Assembly: GCA_020697295.1 (NCBI GenBank)
Contig: JAJFBF010000002.1
Span: 1-64,000, forward strand
DNA length: 64,000 nt
Direction of reading: 5' to 3'
DNA from: Moraxellaceae bacterium
GTDB lineage: Bacteria; Pseudomonadota; Gammaproteobacteria; Pseudomonadales; Moraxellaceae
Positions within the stretch are counted from its first letter, which is position 1; each line of letters begins with the position of its first letter. Of the stretch, positions 40,875 to 53,589 are shown in pieces. The notes below the pieces were generated by a model that saw nothing but the letters and a program-made list of their open reading frames with translations, had not been told where the DNA came from and searched no databases. Both the position numbers and the translations under genes were made by a program.

Positions 40875-41258
40875 TCAGCGCAGGCTGGTGAGGTGCCGGT
40901 CGAGCCCGGCCGGGGCGACGGGCGCCGCTTCTGCCGGAGGGAGGGCCACGGCCACGGGAGGCGTGGGCGGGACCACCGAAACCGCCGGCGCGGGCGCGGG
41001 CGCCGGGCGCAGCAGCGCGACTTTCGCCGTGCCCTGGGCCAGGTAGTCGCCCAGCAGGCCGCGCAGGCGCCTGGCAATGTCCCGCACTTCCTCGTCTTGC
41101 ATGTGTCCGGCGATATCGAGCACGGCCCGCGCGTACTCCGCATTGTGCTGCAGCCAGACCAGGTCGATGACGCGACCGGCGCGCTTCATGGCCACGAACA
41201 GGCGTGACTGCAGCGCAAAGGTCGTGCGGTTCAGGCTGGTCGACATGGCTTCCGACAT
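40875..41258 (-). CDS. Hypothetical protein with proline-rich tail
   Basis: 127 residues from ATG 41258, ribosome site AAGGAGG. Helical N-terminal 80 residues (LQSRLFVAMKRAGRVIDLVWLQHN...), then a Pro/Ala/Val-rich tail. No family recognised. A little like phasin-type helical proteins, but unsupported. It starts 101 bases upstream of the hydrolase and might be co-transcribed. Confidence 0.6.
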   Translation of the reverse strand: MSEAMSTSLNRTTFALQSRLFVAMKRAGRVIDLVWLQHNAEYARAVLDIAGHMQDEEVRDIARRLRGLLGDYLAQGTAKVALLRPAPAPAPAVSVVPPTPPVAVALPPAEAAPVAPAGLDRHLTSLR

Positions 41259-41288
41259 TTGAGCCTCCTTGTTCCCTGTCCCTCGCAA

Positions 41289-42455
41289 AGGAAGGCACCT
41301 TGGTTGATGGCTACCGGTAATTTGCGAAATTCATGCCATTCAGCGTCTGCACCGCCTGCGACCCGGCAGGACAGGGCGGCGCCAGCCGTTTGGGCTGGTG
41401 GCCGCCCTCACGCGGGCGAGAATTGCTGCGAATTTTGCAGGGAATGGGGCGCGCGGCGGCAGGAGTGGCTCCCGGGAGGGGGCAGGGCCCTGTCCCCCGG
41501 CTTGCGCCAGGACAGTGCCGGCGCCGCGCGGATGCACCGATTGTGACGCGGGCGGACGTGGCTCCGTGTGCCGCCGGGTGGCCGTCGGCATAAGAAGGAG
41601 GGGCGGGTGAAACGAGGGGGTGGTGAGGGGGCCTGCCGGGGCAGGTTCCAGGCAAGGCAGGGAAGGGGAAATGACGCATCGAGGGGAAAGCCAGGTGAGG
41701 CGGAAGCAGGGGGCGGTAGGGAAGGGGAAATGACGCGCCAATCAGGGCGCATAAAAAAGGGGGAACGATAATCCGTTCCCCCTGTGGGCCAACTCGCTTT
41801 TCTTCCTGCGCTCGTGGCCCGAGCTACTCGCTTCTGCTTTTTTTGCGCTCAGCAGCTGAGCAGTGACCGCAGGATGCTGAGCGTGGAGCTGGTGCCCGTG
41901 CCGGGGCCTGTGGTGGAGGCGGTTGAAGTCGCCAAGGAACTGGGGCGAAAACTCAAACCCGTTTTTGTTTTCGGCCGACTGCCAGCGGGGCATTGCAAGC
42001 CCGGTTCGCACGAAATTGTGTGCAGCTCGACAGGGGGAGTAAAAAAACGGGGAGCGCCAATCCAGATGGAGCTCCCGTACAGGGGGCCGGAAACGAGGGT
42101 GGCGTGTACCACCTGCCGAAGTGCCGCCGCGCTGTTGCGCAGGGCCGGGGTTCCGGTTGCCGTCCGTGGGAAGAAATTTCTTTTCAGCAAAAAGAAATTA
42201 TTGTTTGGATGAAAATTGTTAGATCGAGTTCTTAGGTCCGTGGGGAATATCAACGGCCCCTGATGGAATGAGAGGATACTAGCCTAGGCTGATGAGATTA
42301 CATTGTGGCGCTTTCGTTTGCGTTTTATGGCAGCAATTTTTCTGGTGCGGATGGAAAGAAGCGGATGTGGGTGAGGTTTTTGCGAGCCTCAATCGAGGCG
42401 GTAGAGACAATTGTGCGAAATTTACAGGTGCGCAGAACGGCCCGTAGCGGTTCAT
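41289..42455. other. Long stretch without a convincing gene
   Basis: About 1.2 kb. Open frames exist (for example 41784-42212 plus, 41849-42253 minus) but none has a ribosome site, domain or typical codon use. The right part (about 42160-42440) is visibly more AT-rich than the rest of the window, which may mark old foreign DNA or a decayed gene. It contains a minus-strand terminator at 41755-41780 and an A/T-rich hairpin AATTTCTTTT/AAAAGAAATT (42175-42199). Confidence 0.5.
41755..41780 (-). terminator. Minus-strand Rho-independent terminator with no known gene
   Basis: Stem AGGGGGAACG/CGTTCCCCCT, followed on the minus strand by six T's. It implies a transcript coming leftward from the gene-free stretch. 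Confidence 0.7.
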
Positions 42456-42540
42456 CATTGAGCATTGAGCATTGAGCATTGAGCATTGAGCATTGAGCAT
42501 TGAGCATTGAGCATTGAGCATTGAGCGGAGCGGAGCGGAG
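42456..42540. repeat. 7-bp tandem repeat (10 copies) followed by 5-bp repeat (3 copies)
   Basis: Ten perfect copies of CATTGAG (42456-42525) then three of CGGAG (42526-42540). On the minus strand one frame would read a repeating LNAQCSM, which is a product of the repeat, not a gene. It resembles the heptameric STRR repeats known from cyanobacteria. Confidence 0.95.
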
Positions 42541-42583
42541 CACTGGCGGCTACGCTGCCCTGTAGGCAGCGTAGCCGCCAGTG
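42541..42583. repeat. Perfect 19-bp inverted repeat
   Basis: CACTGGCGGCTACGCTGCC, five-base loop CTGTA, then its exact complement. It lies eight bases past the thiolase stop and directly adjoins the tandem repeats. No T-run follows on the minus strand; weakly T-rich TCCCCTTTTC on plus. Confidence 0.95.
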
Positions 42584-42591
42584 TCCCCTTT

Positions 42592-43917
42592 TCAGGCGGT
42601 CACGAAAGCCGGGTTCTCAAGTAGCAGGGCGGCGCCAAGACCGCCACCGGCGCAGGTGGACACCACCGCATAACGCTGGTTGATGGCCTGCAGGCGCTGC
42701 GCGGCGGTCAGCAGCAGCCGTACGCCGGTGGCGGCAAAGGGATTGCCGAGGGAGAGCGATCCGCCCCAGGTATTGAGCTTGTCGAGCGGGATGTCGCCAT
42801 GGGGCAGGCCGGCCCCGAAGCGTTCGCGCACGAAATCGGCGGAGGCCATGCACTGGCGGTTGATCAGCACCTGCGTGGCAAAGGCCTCATGGATTTCCCA
42901 GACGTCGATGTCGGCAAACGCCAGGCCGTTGCGTGCCAGCAGGCGCGGAATCGACATGGCCGGCCCGAGCAGCATCTCCTCGTGCAGGCTGTCGACGCCG
43001 GTGAGCTGGTAGTCGCGCACAATGGCCTGCTGGTGCAGGCCCTTCTGTTGCGCGTAACCGCGACTGGTAAGCAGTACGGCGCCGGCGCCGTCGGAAAAGC
43101 GCGAAGCATTGCCGGGGGTGATGATGCCGCGCTCGCGGTCGAACACGGGCTTCAGGCGGGCCAGCGTTGTGGCAGTAGCGTCTGCGCGCGCCGTGTTGTC
43201 GCCTGGCGTGTGCGTCTGGCCGGCGATGGTGACCGGTACGATCTGGTTGGCATAGCGGCCGGCAGCGGTGGCGGCAATCGCGCGCGCATGGCTGTCGGCG
43301 GCAAAGGCGTCGCTGTCCTCGCGCGTGGCGCCGAACTTGCGCGCCATCGCCTCGCAGGCCTCGCCCATGGTGAGGCCGGTGGTGAAGTCGGAGCTGCTCG
43401 GCAGGTCGAGCTTGAGGTCGTTGACGCCGAGCAGGCCGAGGGCGGCCAGGCGCTCGCCGGAGCTGCGCGCTTGCCGGATCTTCATGAGTGCGCGGCGGAT
43501 GCCGCGGCCCAGGCGCACCGGCACGTCCGAGAAATTCTCGGTGCCGCCGGCAATGCCCGCCTCGAGGCGGCCGAGCAGGATCTGGTCGCAGATATTGATC
43601 AGTCCGACATTGGGCGAGATGCCCGCCATCGCCACCGTGTACGCCGGAATCCGGCTCGGCAGGCCGGCGGCGAGCATACATTCGCGCGCGACATTGGTGG
43701 TGTTGGTTTCGTGCAGCACCGTGCCCATCACCACGAGGCCGAGGTCGGCGGCATTGAAGGTGACCTTGTGCATGAGGCCGGCGATGGCCTGGGCGCCGAG
43801 TTCATAGCTCCACAGCGGCGAGTACAGGCCGGCGCTTTCGAGAAAGGCGGTGCGCGCGCCTTCGACGAGAACGGGCAGGCGGTCGGCGGGGGTCTGGGCA
43901 AGGGTCATGGCATCCAT
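42592..43917 (-). CDS. Thiolase-family protein with the catalytic cysteine replaced by glycine
   Basis: 441 residues, FadI/TFP-beta-like thiolase fold. Alignment with FadI puts Gly99 (YTVAMAGISPN) where the acyl-accepting Cys stands (SVSRACATS), and Asn392 (GNPFAATG) where the GHP His stands. His343 (EIHEAFA) and the second Cys422 (STCAGGGLGAA) are kept. It therefore probably cannot do normal thiolysis, or uses altered chemistry. The frame is intact and it is followed, same strand, by MaoC-like gene upstream at 43991, so the pair are co-transcribed. Beta-oxidation or polyketide-like condensation is the family context. Confidence 0.85.
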   Translation of the reverse strand: MDAMTLAQTPADRLPVLVEGARTAFLESAGLYSPLWSYELGAQAIAGLMHKVTFNAADLGLVVMGTVLHETNTTNVARECMLAAGLPSRIPAYTVAMAGISPNVGLINICDQILLGRLEAGIAGGTENFSDVPVRLGRGIRRALMKIRQARSSGERLAALGLLGVNDLKLDLPSSSDFTTGLTMGEACEAMARKFGATREDSDAFAADSHARAIAATAAGRYANQIVPVTIAGQTHTPGDNTARADATATTLARLKPVFDRERGIITPGNASRFSDGAGAVLLTSRGYAQQKGLHQQAIVRDYQLTGVDSLHEEMLLGPAMSIPRLLARNGLAFADIDVWEIHEAFATQVLINRQCMASADFVRERFGAGLPHGDIPLDKLNTWGGSLSLGNPFAATGVRLLLTAAQRLQAINQRYAVVSTCAGGGLGAALLLENPAFVTA

Positions 43918-43990
43918 CCTGTGAGGCGCGAATCGGGCAGGGCCGGAGGCAGCTCATGCGTGAGCGGCTCCGGCCGACAAGGGGCGTGTT

Positions 43991-44863
43991 TCAGCGCGGG
44001 CGGAAGCTGCCGACCTGGTAGAGCTGGCCGGCGGCATCGACCAGGCGCAGGGCATGGCGGCCGTCGGCGTCGGGCCGGGTGGCGATCTGGATCAGCACTT
44101 CCGGGCTCGGCAGCGGCATCGGCTTCACGAATTTCACGTCAATGTCGGCAATGTCGTGGCCGGCATTCCGGATGGCCTCGAAGACCTGCGCGAAGGCGCC
44201 GTAGCCATGCATGATGCAGCCGCGGAAGGAGGTGCGGCGCGCGAAGGCCGGCCAGGTGTGGATGGGGTTGAAGTCACCGGTGAGATAGAAAAATTTGCGG
44301 CCCTCGTTCCAGGCGGCCTGCCAGCGGTCGAGGGTGGTGAAGTCGATTTCCTCGCGCGCCGCGGCGGCACCGTCCTTGCGCTTGGCCAGCACCACCGCGG
44401 CATAGGCGTCCAGCGTCATCGAGCAGGGCTGCTCCGCCGTGCCCACCGTGAGCGTCGAGTGGATGCGCGCGCGAAAGCCGTCGTCGCTGGCCTCGACGAG
44501 GCGGCCGGACACGACCAGGGGCGCCGTGGCGGGCAGCGGGTGGTGGAGGGCGAGGTGGATGCCCTGGTTGAGCACGCCCAGCAGGGGATAGGGCGAGCGC
44601 GCGGTGAGCGCGGAAATTACCGGCAGGGCGATCTGGCTGTTGACGAGGTGGGGCGGAATGACGTCGTCATAACGCCCCGGGCGCGCGCGCGACCACTCGG
44701 CATAGGCCTGCTGCAGCGCCAGCGAAGGCGCGTCACTGTGGCGGATGATGTCGGAGTGGTCGACGGCGGTGCGCGGCAGCAGCGAGCGGGTCGCACCGGT
44801 CAGGAAGGCGCCGATGACGCCGCCCTGCTCGAGCAGGAGGCGGGGCGAGGGGGGCGGGGACAT
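43991..44863 (-). CDS. MaoC-like hot-dog dehydratase/hydratase
   Basis: 290 residues from ATG 44863 (MSPPPSPRLLLEQG); an in-frame extension runs into the divergent regulator's control region. The MaoC motif is clear near residue 190-215 (FFYLTGDFNPIHTWPAFARRTSFRG, with Asp and His catalytic pair) followed by MHGYG. It hydrates 2-enoyl-thioesters. First gene of the MaoC-thiolase operon, divergent from the AraC regulator with a paired operator between. Confidence 0.85.
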   Translation of the reverse strand: MSPPPSPRLLLEQGGVIGAFLTGATRSLLPRTAVDHSDIIRHSDAPSLALQQAYAEWSRARPGRYDDVIPPHLVNSQIALPVISALTARSPYPLLGVLNQGIHLALHHPLPATAPLVVSGRLVEASDDGFRARIHSTLTVGTAEQPCSMTLDAYAAVVLAKRKDGAAAAREEIDFTTLDRWQAAWNEGRKFFYLTGDFNPIHTWPAFARRTSFRGCIMHGYGAFAQVFEAIRNAGHDIADIDVKFVKPMPLPSPEVLIQIATRPDADGRHALRLVDAAGQLYQVGSFRPR

Positions 44864-44936
44864 GCGGGGCTCCAGCGGCAAGGATGGTCGGGGCAGTGAC
44901 GCAGCATCCGGGATTGACCCGGCCCTGACGAGGCGG

Positions 44937-44967
44937 GATAGTGACACGGGGCATGCAGATAGTGACA
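44937..44967. promoter_or_regulatory. Direct-repeat operator of the AraC-type regulator
   Basis: GATAGTGACA occurs twice, 44937-44946 and 44958-44967, 21 bp apart, i.e. two helical turns, as is typical of AraC-family operators. It sits between the MaoC gene and the AraC regulator start. A weaker copy (GCAGTGACGCAGCATCC) lies at about 44893. Confidence 0.7.
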
Positions 44968-44990
44968 TCCCCCTCTGCCGGAGCCTGCTT

Positions 44991-46010
44991 GTGCGCTATC
45001 CCGCCACCTATTCCCGCCTGCTCGCCCGCGAGCTGCGCCTGGATCACGCCGGCGAGGCCGCCCTCCTGAGGGGGACCCGGCTTGCGCCCGATGCCCTGGG
45101 GGCCCTGGACCAACTCATCACCCCGCGCGACCAGATCATCCTCCTGGGCAATGCCCTGCGCCTGGCCGACCGGCCCGGTTTTGGCCTGGAAGTCGGTAGC
45201 CGGCTGTCGCTGGCCGCCCACGGCGCCCTCGGTCAGTTGCTGTCGGCCAGCCCGAACCTGGGGGAGGCCTGGGTGGCGCTGGAGCGCTTCCATGCCCTGC
45301 ACGTGCCCCTGGTGCGGATGTCGCGCGAGTTCGCGCAGGGGCACATGACCATTCGCCTGGAGCTGGAATGTCCGCACGATGCCGTGGGGCTGTTCCTGCT
45401 CGAGGCCATGGTGGTGACGATACAGCGCGGCATCGAGCTGATCCTGGGGCGGCGCCTGCGCGAGGCTCGGCTTGACCTTGCCTATGCGGCGCCGGCGCAT
45501 GCCGCGCTGTATGAAAAGTTCCTGCACAGTCCTGTGCGCTTCGGGGTACCCGATACAGCCTGGCATATTCCACGCGCCCTGCTGGAGCAGGCCAATCCCT
45601 TTCGCGATGCTGCGCTCTACCGGCAGGCGCTGCGCCAGTGCGAGCAAATGGCGGCGGCGCTCGAGGCCGGCGCCACCGTCGAGTGGAGCCTGCGCCTGAC
45701 GCAGCTGCTGCAGCAGCATCCGGGCAAGCTTTGGACGCTGGCGGAGATGGCGGCCCATTTGCATCTTTCGCCGCGTACTTTGATCCGCCACCTCAAGGCC
45801 GAAGGCCTCACCTATCAGCAATTGCTGGACCGGGAGCTCGCGCGCCAGGCACTGGAGCATTTCGCCTCCGCCGGGCATACGGTGGAGTCGGTCGCGCTGG
45901 CGTTGGGTTATCAGGATGCGACCGCGTTCCGGCGTGCGTTCAAGCGCTGGTTTGGAACGTCTCCCCGGGCTTATCTGGCGCAACCGCGAAGCCGCGCCTT
46001 CAGCGAGTGA
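44991..46010 (+). CDS. AraC family regulator (arabinose-binding-like domain, OruR/ArgR type)
   Basis: 339 residues from GTG 44991 (GGAG nine bases upstream); an extension to 44745 crosses into the opposing gene. N-terminal ligand domain (about 1-230) of the Arabinose_bd type; C-terminal double HTH at about 235-335: LAEMAAHLHLSPRTLIRHLKAEG and SVALALGYQDATAFRRAFKRWFG. It very likely controls the divergent MaoC-thiolase operon. Confidence 0.9.
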   Translation: MRYPATYSRLLARELRLDHAGEAALLRGTRLAPDALGALDQLITPRDQIILLGNALRLADRPGFGLEVGSRLSLAAHGALGQLLSASPNLGEAWVALERFHALHVPLVRMSREFAQGHMTIRLELECPHDAVGLFLLEAMVVTIQRGIELILGRRLREARLDLAYAAPAHAALYEKFLHSPVRFGVPDTAWHIPRALLEQANPFRDAALYRQALRQCEQMAAALEAGATVEWSLRLTQLLQQHPGKLWTLAEMAAHLHLSPRTLIRHLKAEGLTYQQLLDRELARQALEHFASAGHTVESVALALGYQDATAFRRAFKRWFGTSPRAYLAQPRSRAFSE

Positions 46011-46073
46011 CGCGCTGGGCAATCCGCGCTTGAAGCGGCGCGGCTCGATGCTGGCGCCCGGGATGGGACCCGC

Positions 46074-46553
46074 TTAGTCCGGTGTGACCAGGCTGATCGC
46101 CTCGCCCTGCCGGATAACGCCGTCATTGAGGATGGTGGCGCGCAAACCGCCCCGGTGCAGGAAGGCGCGGATAATGCGCTCCGGCGGGTTGCGCCCGGTT
46201 TGCAGGTTGCGCCCCAGAACTACGCACGGCTCGCACAGCTCCAGTCCGCGCAGGAGGACTTGTCCCACCCGGAAGGTTTGCCCGACCAGCGCATTGAGGC
46301 GAATGCCGCGCGTGACAATATTGCGCCGGGGCGCGGCCAAGGGAATCGGCAGGTCGAGCTCGGCGGCCACCGCCGCGATCGCCTCGGCCTCGATCAGCGT
46401 GATGTTGCGCTCGGGATGCCGCGTCGAGCGGCTGAAGAAACGGTCGCCGACGATGCCGCGGCCGGCTTTCACCTGCACCGCCGGCAACTCCAGCAGTTCG
46501 CCGTGGCGTTGCGTGGCCACCAGCAGCGCTTCCACGAAGGCCGGCTCAGTCAT
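46074..46553 (-). CDS. MOSC domain protein
   Basis: 159 residues. MOSC (molybdenum cofactor sulfurase C-terminal) domain alone: RGIVGDRFFSRSTRHPERNITLIEAE, then RRNIVTRGIRLNAL and the conserved Cys in LCEPC. Such small MOSC proteins bind or transfer Moco or sulfur. It overlaps the end of the lipocalin gene by eight bases, so is translated with it. There is a molybdopterin oxidoreductase 5 kb away. Confidence 0.88.
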   Translation of the reverse strand: MTEPAFVEALLVATQRHGELLELPAVQVKAGRGIVGDRFFSRSTRHPERNITLIEAEAIAAVAAELDLPIPLAAPRRNIVTRGIRLNALVGQTFRVGQVLLRGLELCEPCVVLGRNLQTGRNPPERIIRAFLHRGGLRATILNDGVIRQGEAISLVTPD

Positions 46554-47058
46554 GCGCCACGCGGATCAGCTTGCCGGTATCAAAGCCCAGCGCCGCGGCC
46601 TTTTGCACCAGCCGGTCGTAGGTGGCGCCGTCGAGCGTGGGCGTGCGCGCCAGGATCCACAAATAGGATTTGTCGGGACCGGACACGAGCGAATACCGGT
46701 AGCCCTCGTGGTCCAGGTCGAACACCACATACGAGCCGTAGAAAGGGCCGAAGAACGACACCTTCAGGTAGCCCACCTCCGGCGACTGCACGAAGCGGGC
46801 CTTGCCCTCCGCCTGCTGCCACTTCTGCTCACGGGCGGAGTAGCCGCGGTTGATGACGCGCACGCTGCCGTCCGGATTCAGGCTGTAATCCGCCGACACC
46901 CGCGTCAGCCCGCGTTCAAATGAGTGATCGAGGCGGGCGATCTCGTACCATTTGCCAAGGTAGCGCTCCAGCTCGAAATTGCGCACGGGCTGGACCTTGT
47001 CCGGGAGGGAGACACAACCGCCCAGAAGCAGCAGGGCGGCCAGCAGGAAAGGTTTCAT
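46546..47058 (-). CDS. blc: Outer-membrane lipoprotein lipocalin Blc
   Basis: 170 residues. Lipoprotein signal with lipobox LLGG before Cys15. Lipocalin motif ERYLGKWYEIARLDHSFERG, then SADYSLNPDGSVRVINRG and FFGPFYGSYVVFDLD, and the closing RTPTLDGATYDRLVQKA. Normal Blc length; binds lysophospholipid or fatty acid in the outer membrane. Confidence 0.95.
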   Translation of the reverse strand: MKPFLLAALLLLGGCVSLPDKVQPVRNFELERYLGKWYEIARLDHSFERGLTRVSADYSLNPDGSVRVINRGYSAREQKWQQAEGKARFVQSPEVGYLKVSFFGPFYGSYVVFDLDHEGYRYSLVSGPDKSYLWILARTPTLDGATYDRLVQKAAALGFDTGKLIRVAHD

Positions 47059-47256
47059 GTGGGGCTCCGGGGGCTGGCAGTGCAGCCAAGGATGGTTCCC
47101 TGCTTATGGCTGTCATTTCAATGGTTCAAGGTTGCAGAGCTGGCAGGCGGGAGGCGCCGGCCTTCCGTGCCCGGCAGCAGCACTGCAGCCTGGAGCGGGG
47201 GCGCGCGACCGGAGGCGCCGGGTGCCAAGGGCCTGCAGGGAGTGGACGGTCCCGCC

Positions 47257-47667
<411 letters not shown>

Positions 47668-47825
47668 GAACAGGGCGAGTCCTGATGGCAGCGGAGGCTG
47701 ACGGTGCGGCCGCATGTGAAGCCGGATGGGCGGGACGTTGCAACGGCCGTCCTTGTGCTGCAAATGCTAGGCCCTAATCAGTGCGCTCGCCAGCGGACCG
47801 GGCCGCCTGCGCCCTTCGCTCCGGG

Positions 47826-50639
<2,814 letters not shown>

Positions 50640-51133
50640 GGCGGGCTCCTTGCCGGCAATGAGGGACGGGCCGCCGGGGCGCCGGCGGCACGGGAGACAT
50701 GACCAGAGTCTAGGCCCCGTCCCGGGGGCGCGCGAGGAAGGTGGGGGTGGGCCGACGGCCTGCGCCTGGCGGGTGCCCGGGCGTTCCCGGCCCTCTGCTG
50801 GCGAGGGACTGGACCGGTCCGGGCTCGACGGGCGGGCGTTGGTCGGGTCGGCCGGGGCTGGCCCCGTGACCGCCGCCAGGCCTGGCGGCGTGACCGCCAG
50901 GCGCCGGGGCGGGTGGTTGATGCCCCTCCCGGGGGTATTGGCAGGACGCCCGGCTTCCCATTTACTGCCAGCGGGGGCCCCCACGGGGGCGGCCGGGCTT
51001 GCCGGCGCCGGGCCGGGGCCGTAAACAGGACGGGTTTCTTGACGCTGTCGGCGGACACGGGCCGCCAGGGGCGTATGATCAACGGTTCGGCGCAGAAGAC
51101 GCCGGGCGACACCAGCAGCAAAGGAGGGCGGCC
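50640..51133. other. Divergent intergenic region between acnA and molybdopterin oxidoreductase
   Basis: 494 bp, extremely GC-rich. Open frames here are extensions of the flanking genes and not convincing. AAAGGAGGGCGGCC is the ribosome site of the right-hand gene. No -35/-10 pair stands out. Confidence 0.4.
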
Positions 51134-53341
51134 ATGAGTGGCCCCGAACAGCATTTCCGTACCTGCCATCTCTGCGAAGCCATGTGCGGCGTGGTCATCG
51201 AGCACCAGGACGGCCAGGTCCTGACCATCAAGGGCGACAAGCAGGATCCGCTTTCACGCGGCCACGTCTGTCCCAAGGTCATGGGTCTCAAGGACCTGCA
51301 CGAGGACCCGGACCGCCTGCGCCGGCCGGTCAAGCGCGTGGGCCAGGACTGGGTGGAGATTTCCTGGGAGGAGGCCTTCGCCACCATCGAGGAAAACGTC
51401 AAGCGCATCCGCCGCGAGCACGGCGCCGGCGCGCTCGGCGTCTACGTGGGCAATCCCACGGTGCACACGCCCGCGATCGTGCTGATCCCGCCTTTCATCC
51501 ATGCCCTGGGCGCGCGTCAGCGCTTCAGCGCGACCTCGGTCGACCAGCTCCCGCACATGCTGGCCAATCTCGAGATGTTCGGCCACCAGCTCCTCTTCAC
51601 CGTGCCCGACCTCGATCGCACCGATTTCCTGCTCATGATCGGTGCCAATCCGGCCGCCTCCAACGGCAGCCTCATGACCGCCGGCGATCCCATGGGCCGC
51701 ATCAAGGGCATCCGCGAGCGCGGCGGCCGTGTCGTGCTGGTCGATCCGCGCCGCACCGAAACCGCGGAGAAGGTGGACGACCACATCTTCATCAAGCCCG
51801 GTTCCGACTTTTTCTTCCTGGCCGCGCTGGCGCAGGTGATGTTTGCCGATGCGCATATCCGCCTGCGCCACCTGGGCCCGATGGTGGAGGGCCTGGCCGA
51901 GCTGCGCGCCGCGGTGGAGCCGTTCACGCCGGAAGCCGTGGAAGACATCACCGGCATTGCCGCGAAAACCATCCGTGACCTCGCCCGAGACTTCGCAGTG
52001 GCGCAGCGCGGCATCTGCTACGGCCGCATCGGCACCTGCGTGCAGGAGTTCGGCGGTCTCGCCGGCTGGCTGCTGCATGCCATCAACATCATTTCCGGCA
52101 ACCTCGATCACGAAGGCGGCATGATGTTCAGCACGCCGCCGTTCAACGCCGTCGAGCTCGGCCCCAAGGGCGAGTTCGGCAAGCACCGCTCGCGCGTACG
52201 CGGCCTGCCGTCCTTTGGCGGCGAATTCCCCGCCAACACGCTCGCCGAGGAAATCCTGACGCCGGGCAAGGGCCAGATCCGCCTGCTCGCCACGCATGCC
52301 GGCAATCCGGTGCTGTCCACGCCCAACGGCCGCCAGATGGACGAAGCGCTGGCATCGCTGGATTTCATGTTCTCGATTGATATCTACATCAACGAGACCA
52401 CGCGCCACGCCCACATCATCCTGCCACCGACGAGCGCGCTGGAGCGCTCGCACATGGACCTCGGCCTGGCCGCGGTTTCGGTGCGCAACTTCGCGAAATG
52501 GTCGCCGGCCATGGTCGAGCCGCCCGCCGACAGCCGCCACGACTGGCAGATCCTTCTCGAGTTGTCCAATCGCCTCGGCGAAAGTGGTCGCCTTGGACGC
52601 TATGTGCGCCAGGGCGTGCAGGGCGCGGTGGAGCGCCTCGGCCTCGATGCCGGCCTCGATCTCATGATGCGTTTCGGCCCTTATGGCTCGCATGCCAAGC
52701 TCGTGCAGAAGCGCAGCAGCGCAACCCAGCGCGTGATGTCGGTGCTGCGTCCCGACCGCGAGGGCCTGAGCCTGAAGAAGCTGGCGGAAAATCCGCATGG
52801 CGTCGATTTTGGTCCGCTGGTGCAGCGCTTCCCGGCGGCGCTCTGCACCGACGACAGCAAGATCCATCTTGCCCCCGCGGTCTATCTCGAGGACGTGAAG
52901 CGCGCCAAGGAAAAGCTGCACAGCCGTCGCGCCCATCCCATGCTGCTGATCGGCCGTCGCCATGTGCGCAGCAACAATTCCTGGCTGCATAATTCGCAGC
53001 GCCTGGTGAAGGGCAAGGGGCGCTGTACCGCGCTCCTGCATCCGGACGACGCCGCCCGGCTCAAGGTGGCCGAGGGCCAGCTGGTGCGGGTGACCTCGCG
53101 CGTGGGCGCCATCGAGGTGCCTGCCGAGATCACCGACGCCATCATGCCGGGCGTGGTCAGTGTGCCGCACGGCTGGGGCCATGGCCGCGCGGGCGTGCAG
53201 CTCAAGGTGGCCGGCAAGGTCCCCGGGGTCAGCGTCAACGACATCACCGACGAGCTGCATGTCGACGCCCTGACCGGAATGCCGGTACTGAATGGTGTGC
53301 CTGTGACGGTATCGGCAGTCGCCGGGGTGGTCGCAGAATAA
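51134..53341 (+). CDS. Molybdopterin-dependent oxidoreductase with 4Fe-4S cluster
   Basis: 735 residues from ATG 51134. N-terminal 4Fe-4S motif Cys11-x2-Cys14-x3-Cys18-x27-Cys46 (CHLCEAMCG ... HVCPK), then molybdopterin oxidoreductase domain ([37 protein letters not shown]) and C-terminal molydop-binding domain ([26 protein letters not shown]). DMSO-reductase family, cytosolic type with no Tat signal. Electron partner and substrate not evident. Similar to formate-dehydrogenase-H-like or uncharacterised assimilatory forms. Confidence 0.9.
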   Translation: MSGPEQHFRTCHLCEAMCGVVIEHQDGQVLTIKGDKQDPLSRGHVCPKVMGLKDLHEDPDRLRRPVKRVGQDWVEISWEEAFATIEENVKRIRREHGAGALGVYVGNPTVHTPAIVLIPPFIHALGARQRFSATSVDQLPHMLANLEMFGHQLLFTVPDLDRTDFLLMIGANPAASNGSLMTAGDPMGRIKGIRERGGRVVLVDPRRTETAEKVDDHIFIKPGSDFFFLAALAQVMFADAHIRLRHLGPMVEGLAELRAAVEPFTPEAVEDITGIAAKTIRDLARDFAVAQRGICYGRIGTCVQEFGGLAGWLLHAINIISGNLDHEGGMMFSTPPFNAVELGPKGEFGKHRSRVRGLPSFGGEFPANTLAEEILTPGKGQIRLLATHAGNPVLSTPNGRQMDEALASLDFMFSIDIYINETTRHAHIILPPTSALERSHMDLGLAAVSVRNFAKWSPAMVEPPADSRHDWQILLELSNRLGESGRLGRYVRQGVQGAVERLGLDAGLDLMMRFGPYGSHAKLVQKRSSATQRVMSVLRPDREGLSLKKLAENPHGVDFGPLVQRFPAALCTDDSKIHLAPAVYLEDVKRAKEKLHSRRAHPMLLIGRRHVRSNNSWLHNSQRLVKGKGRCTALLHPDDAARLKVAEGQLVRVTSRVGAIEVPAEITDAIMPGVVSVPHGWGHGRAGVQLKVAGKVPGVSVNDITDELHVDALTGMPVLNGVPVTVSAVAGVVAE

Positions 53342-53589
53342 CAATCTGTAAACGACACGGAGGGCCCATCCGGGAACACTCCGGCCGCGTAATCTGCTCC
53401 CCCCGACGGCTCAGGCTCGTCGGCGCCACCGGAGGTCTCTGGTGTGGGGGCGAAACCCGCCACCGATTTCACGCAGGCTCTGATGTGAGGCGTGAGCGGG
53501 CGCATACTGACTGAGAGGGCCCGGGATGGGCCTGATACGGGAATGGAACCTGCCCGGGACTGCGACGGGCCAAGAGTGAGAGTTGAAGA
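53342..53589. other. Structured leader upstream of NlpC/P60 gene
   Basis: 248 bp with several GC stems: CCGACG/CGTCGG, CCACCGG/CTGGTG and GGGCCCGGGATGGGCC. It contains CTGAGA and, 21 bp on, CTGATAC...GGAACC, faintly like a TPP element but without the conserved second helix. Possibly a cis-regulatory RNA; not assignable. Confidence 0.35.

Noticed and set aside
41784-42212. 142-codon plus-strand frame in the gene-free stretch
   Set aside because: No domain, poor codon pattern, no ribosome site, crosses base-composition change.
42279-42521. Small minus-strand frame with a repeating LNAQCSM peptide
   Set aside because: It is the translation of the 7-bp tandem repeat; no ribosome site.
42456-42525. 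CRISPR-like array
   Set aside because: Direct 7-bp repeats with no spacers; simple tandem repeat.
51254-53344. 696-codon minus-strand frame opposite the molybdopterin oxidoreductase
   Set aside because: Shadow of a gene with full 4Fe-4S and molybdopterin motifs.
53470-53575. TPP riboswitch
   Set aside because: CTGAGA and a GAACC-like element occur, but the conserved second helix and spacing are missing, and the downstream gene is a cell-wall peptidase.
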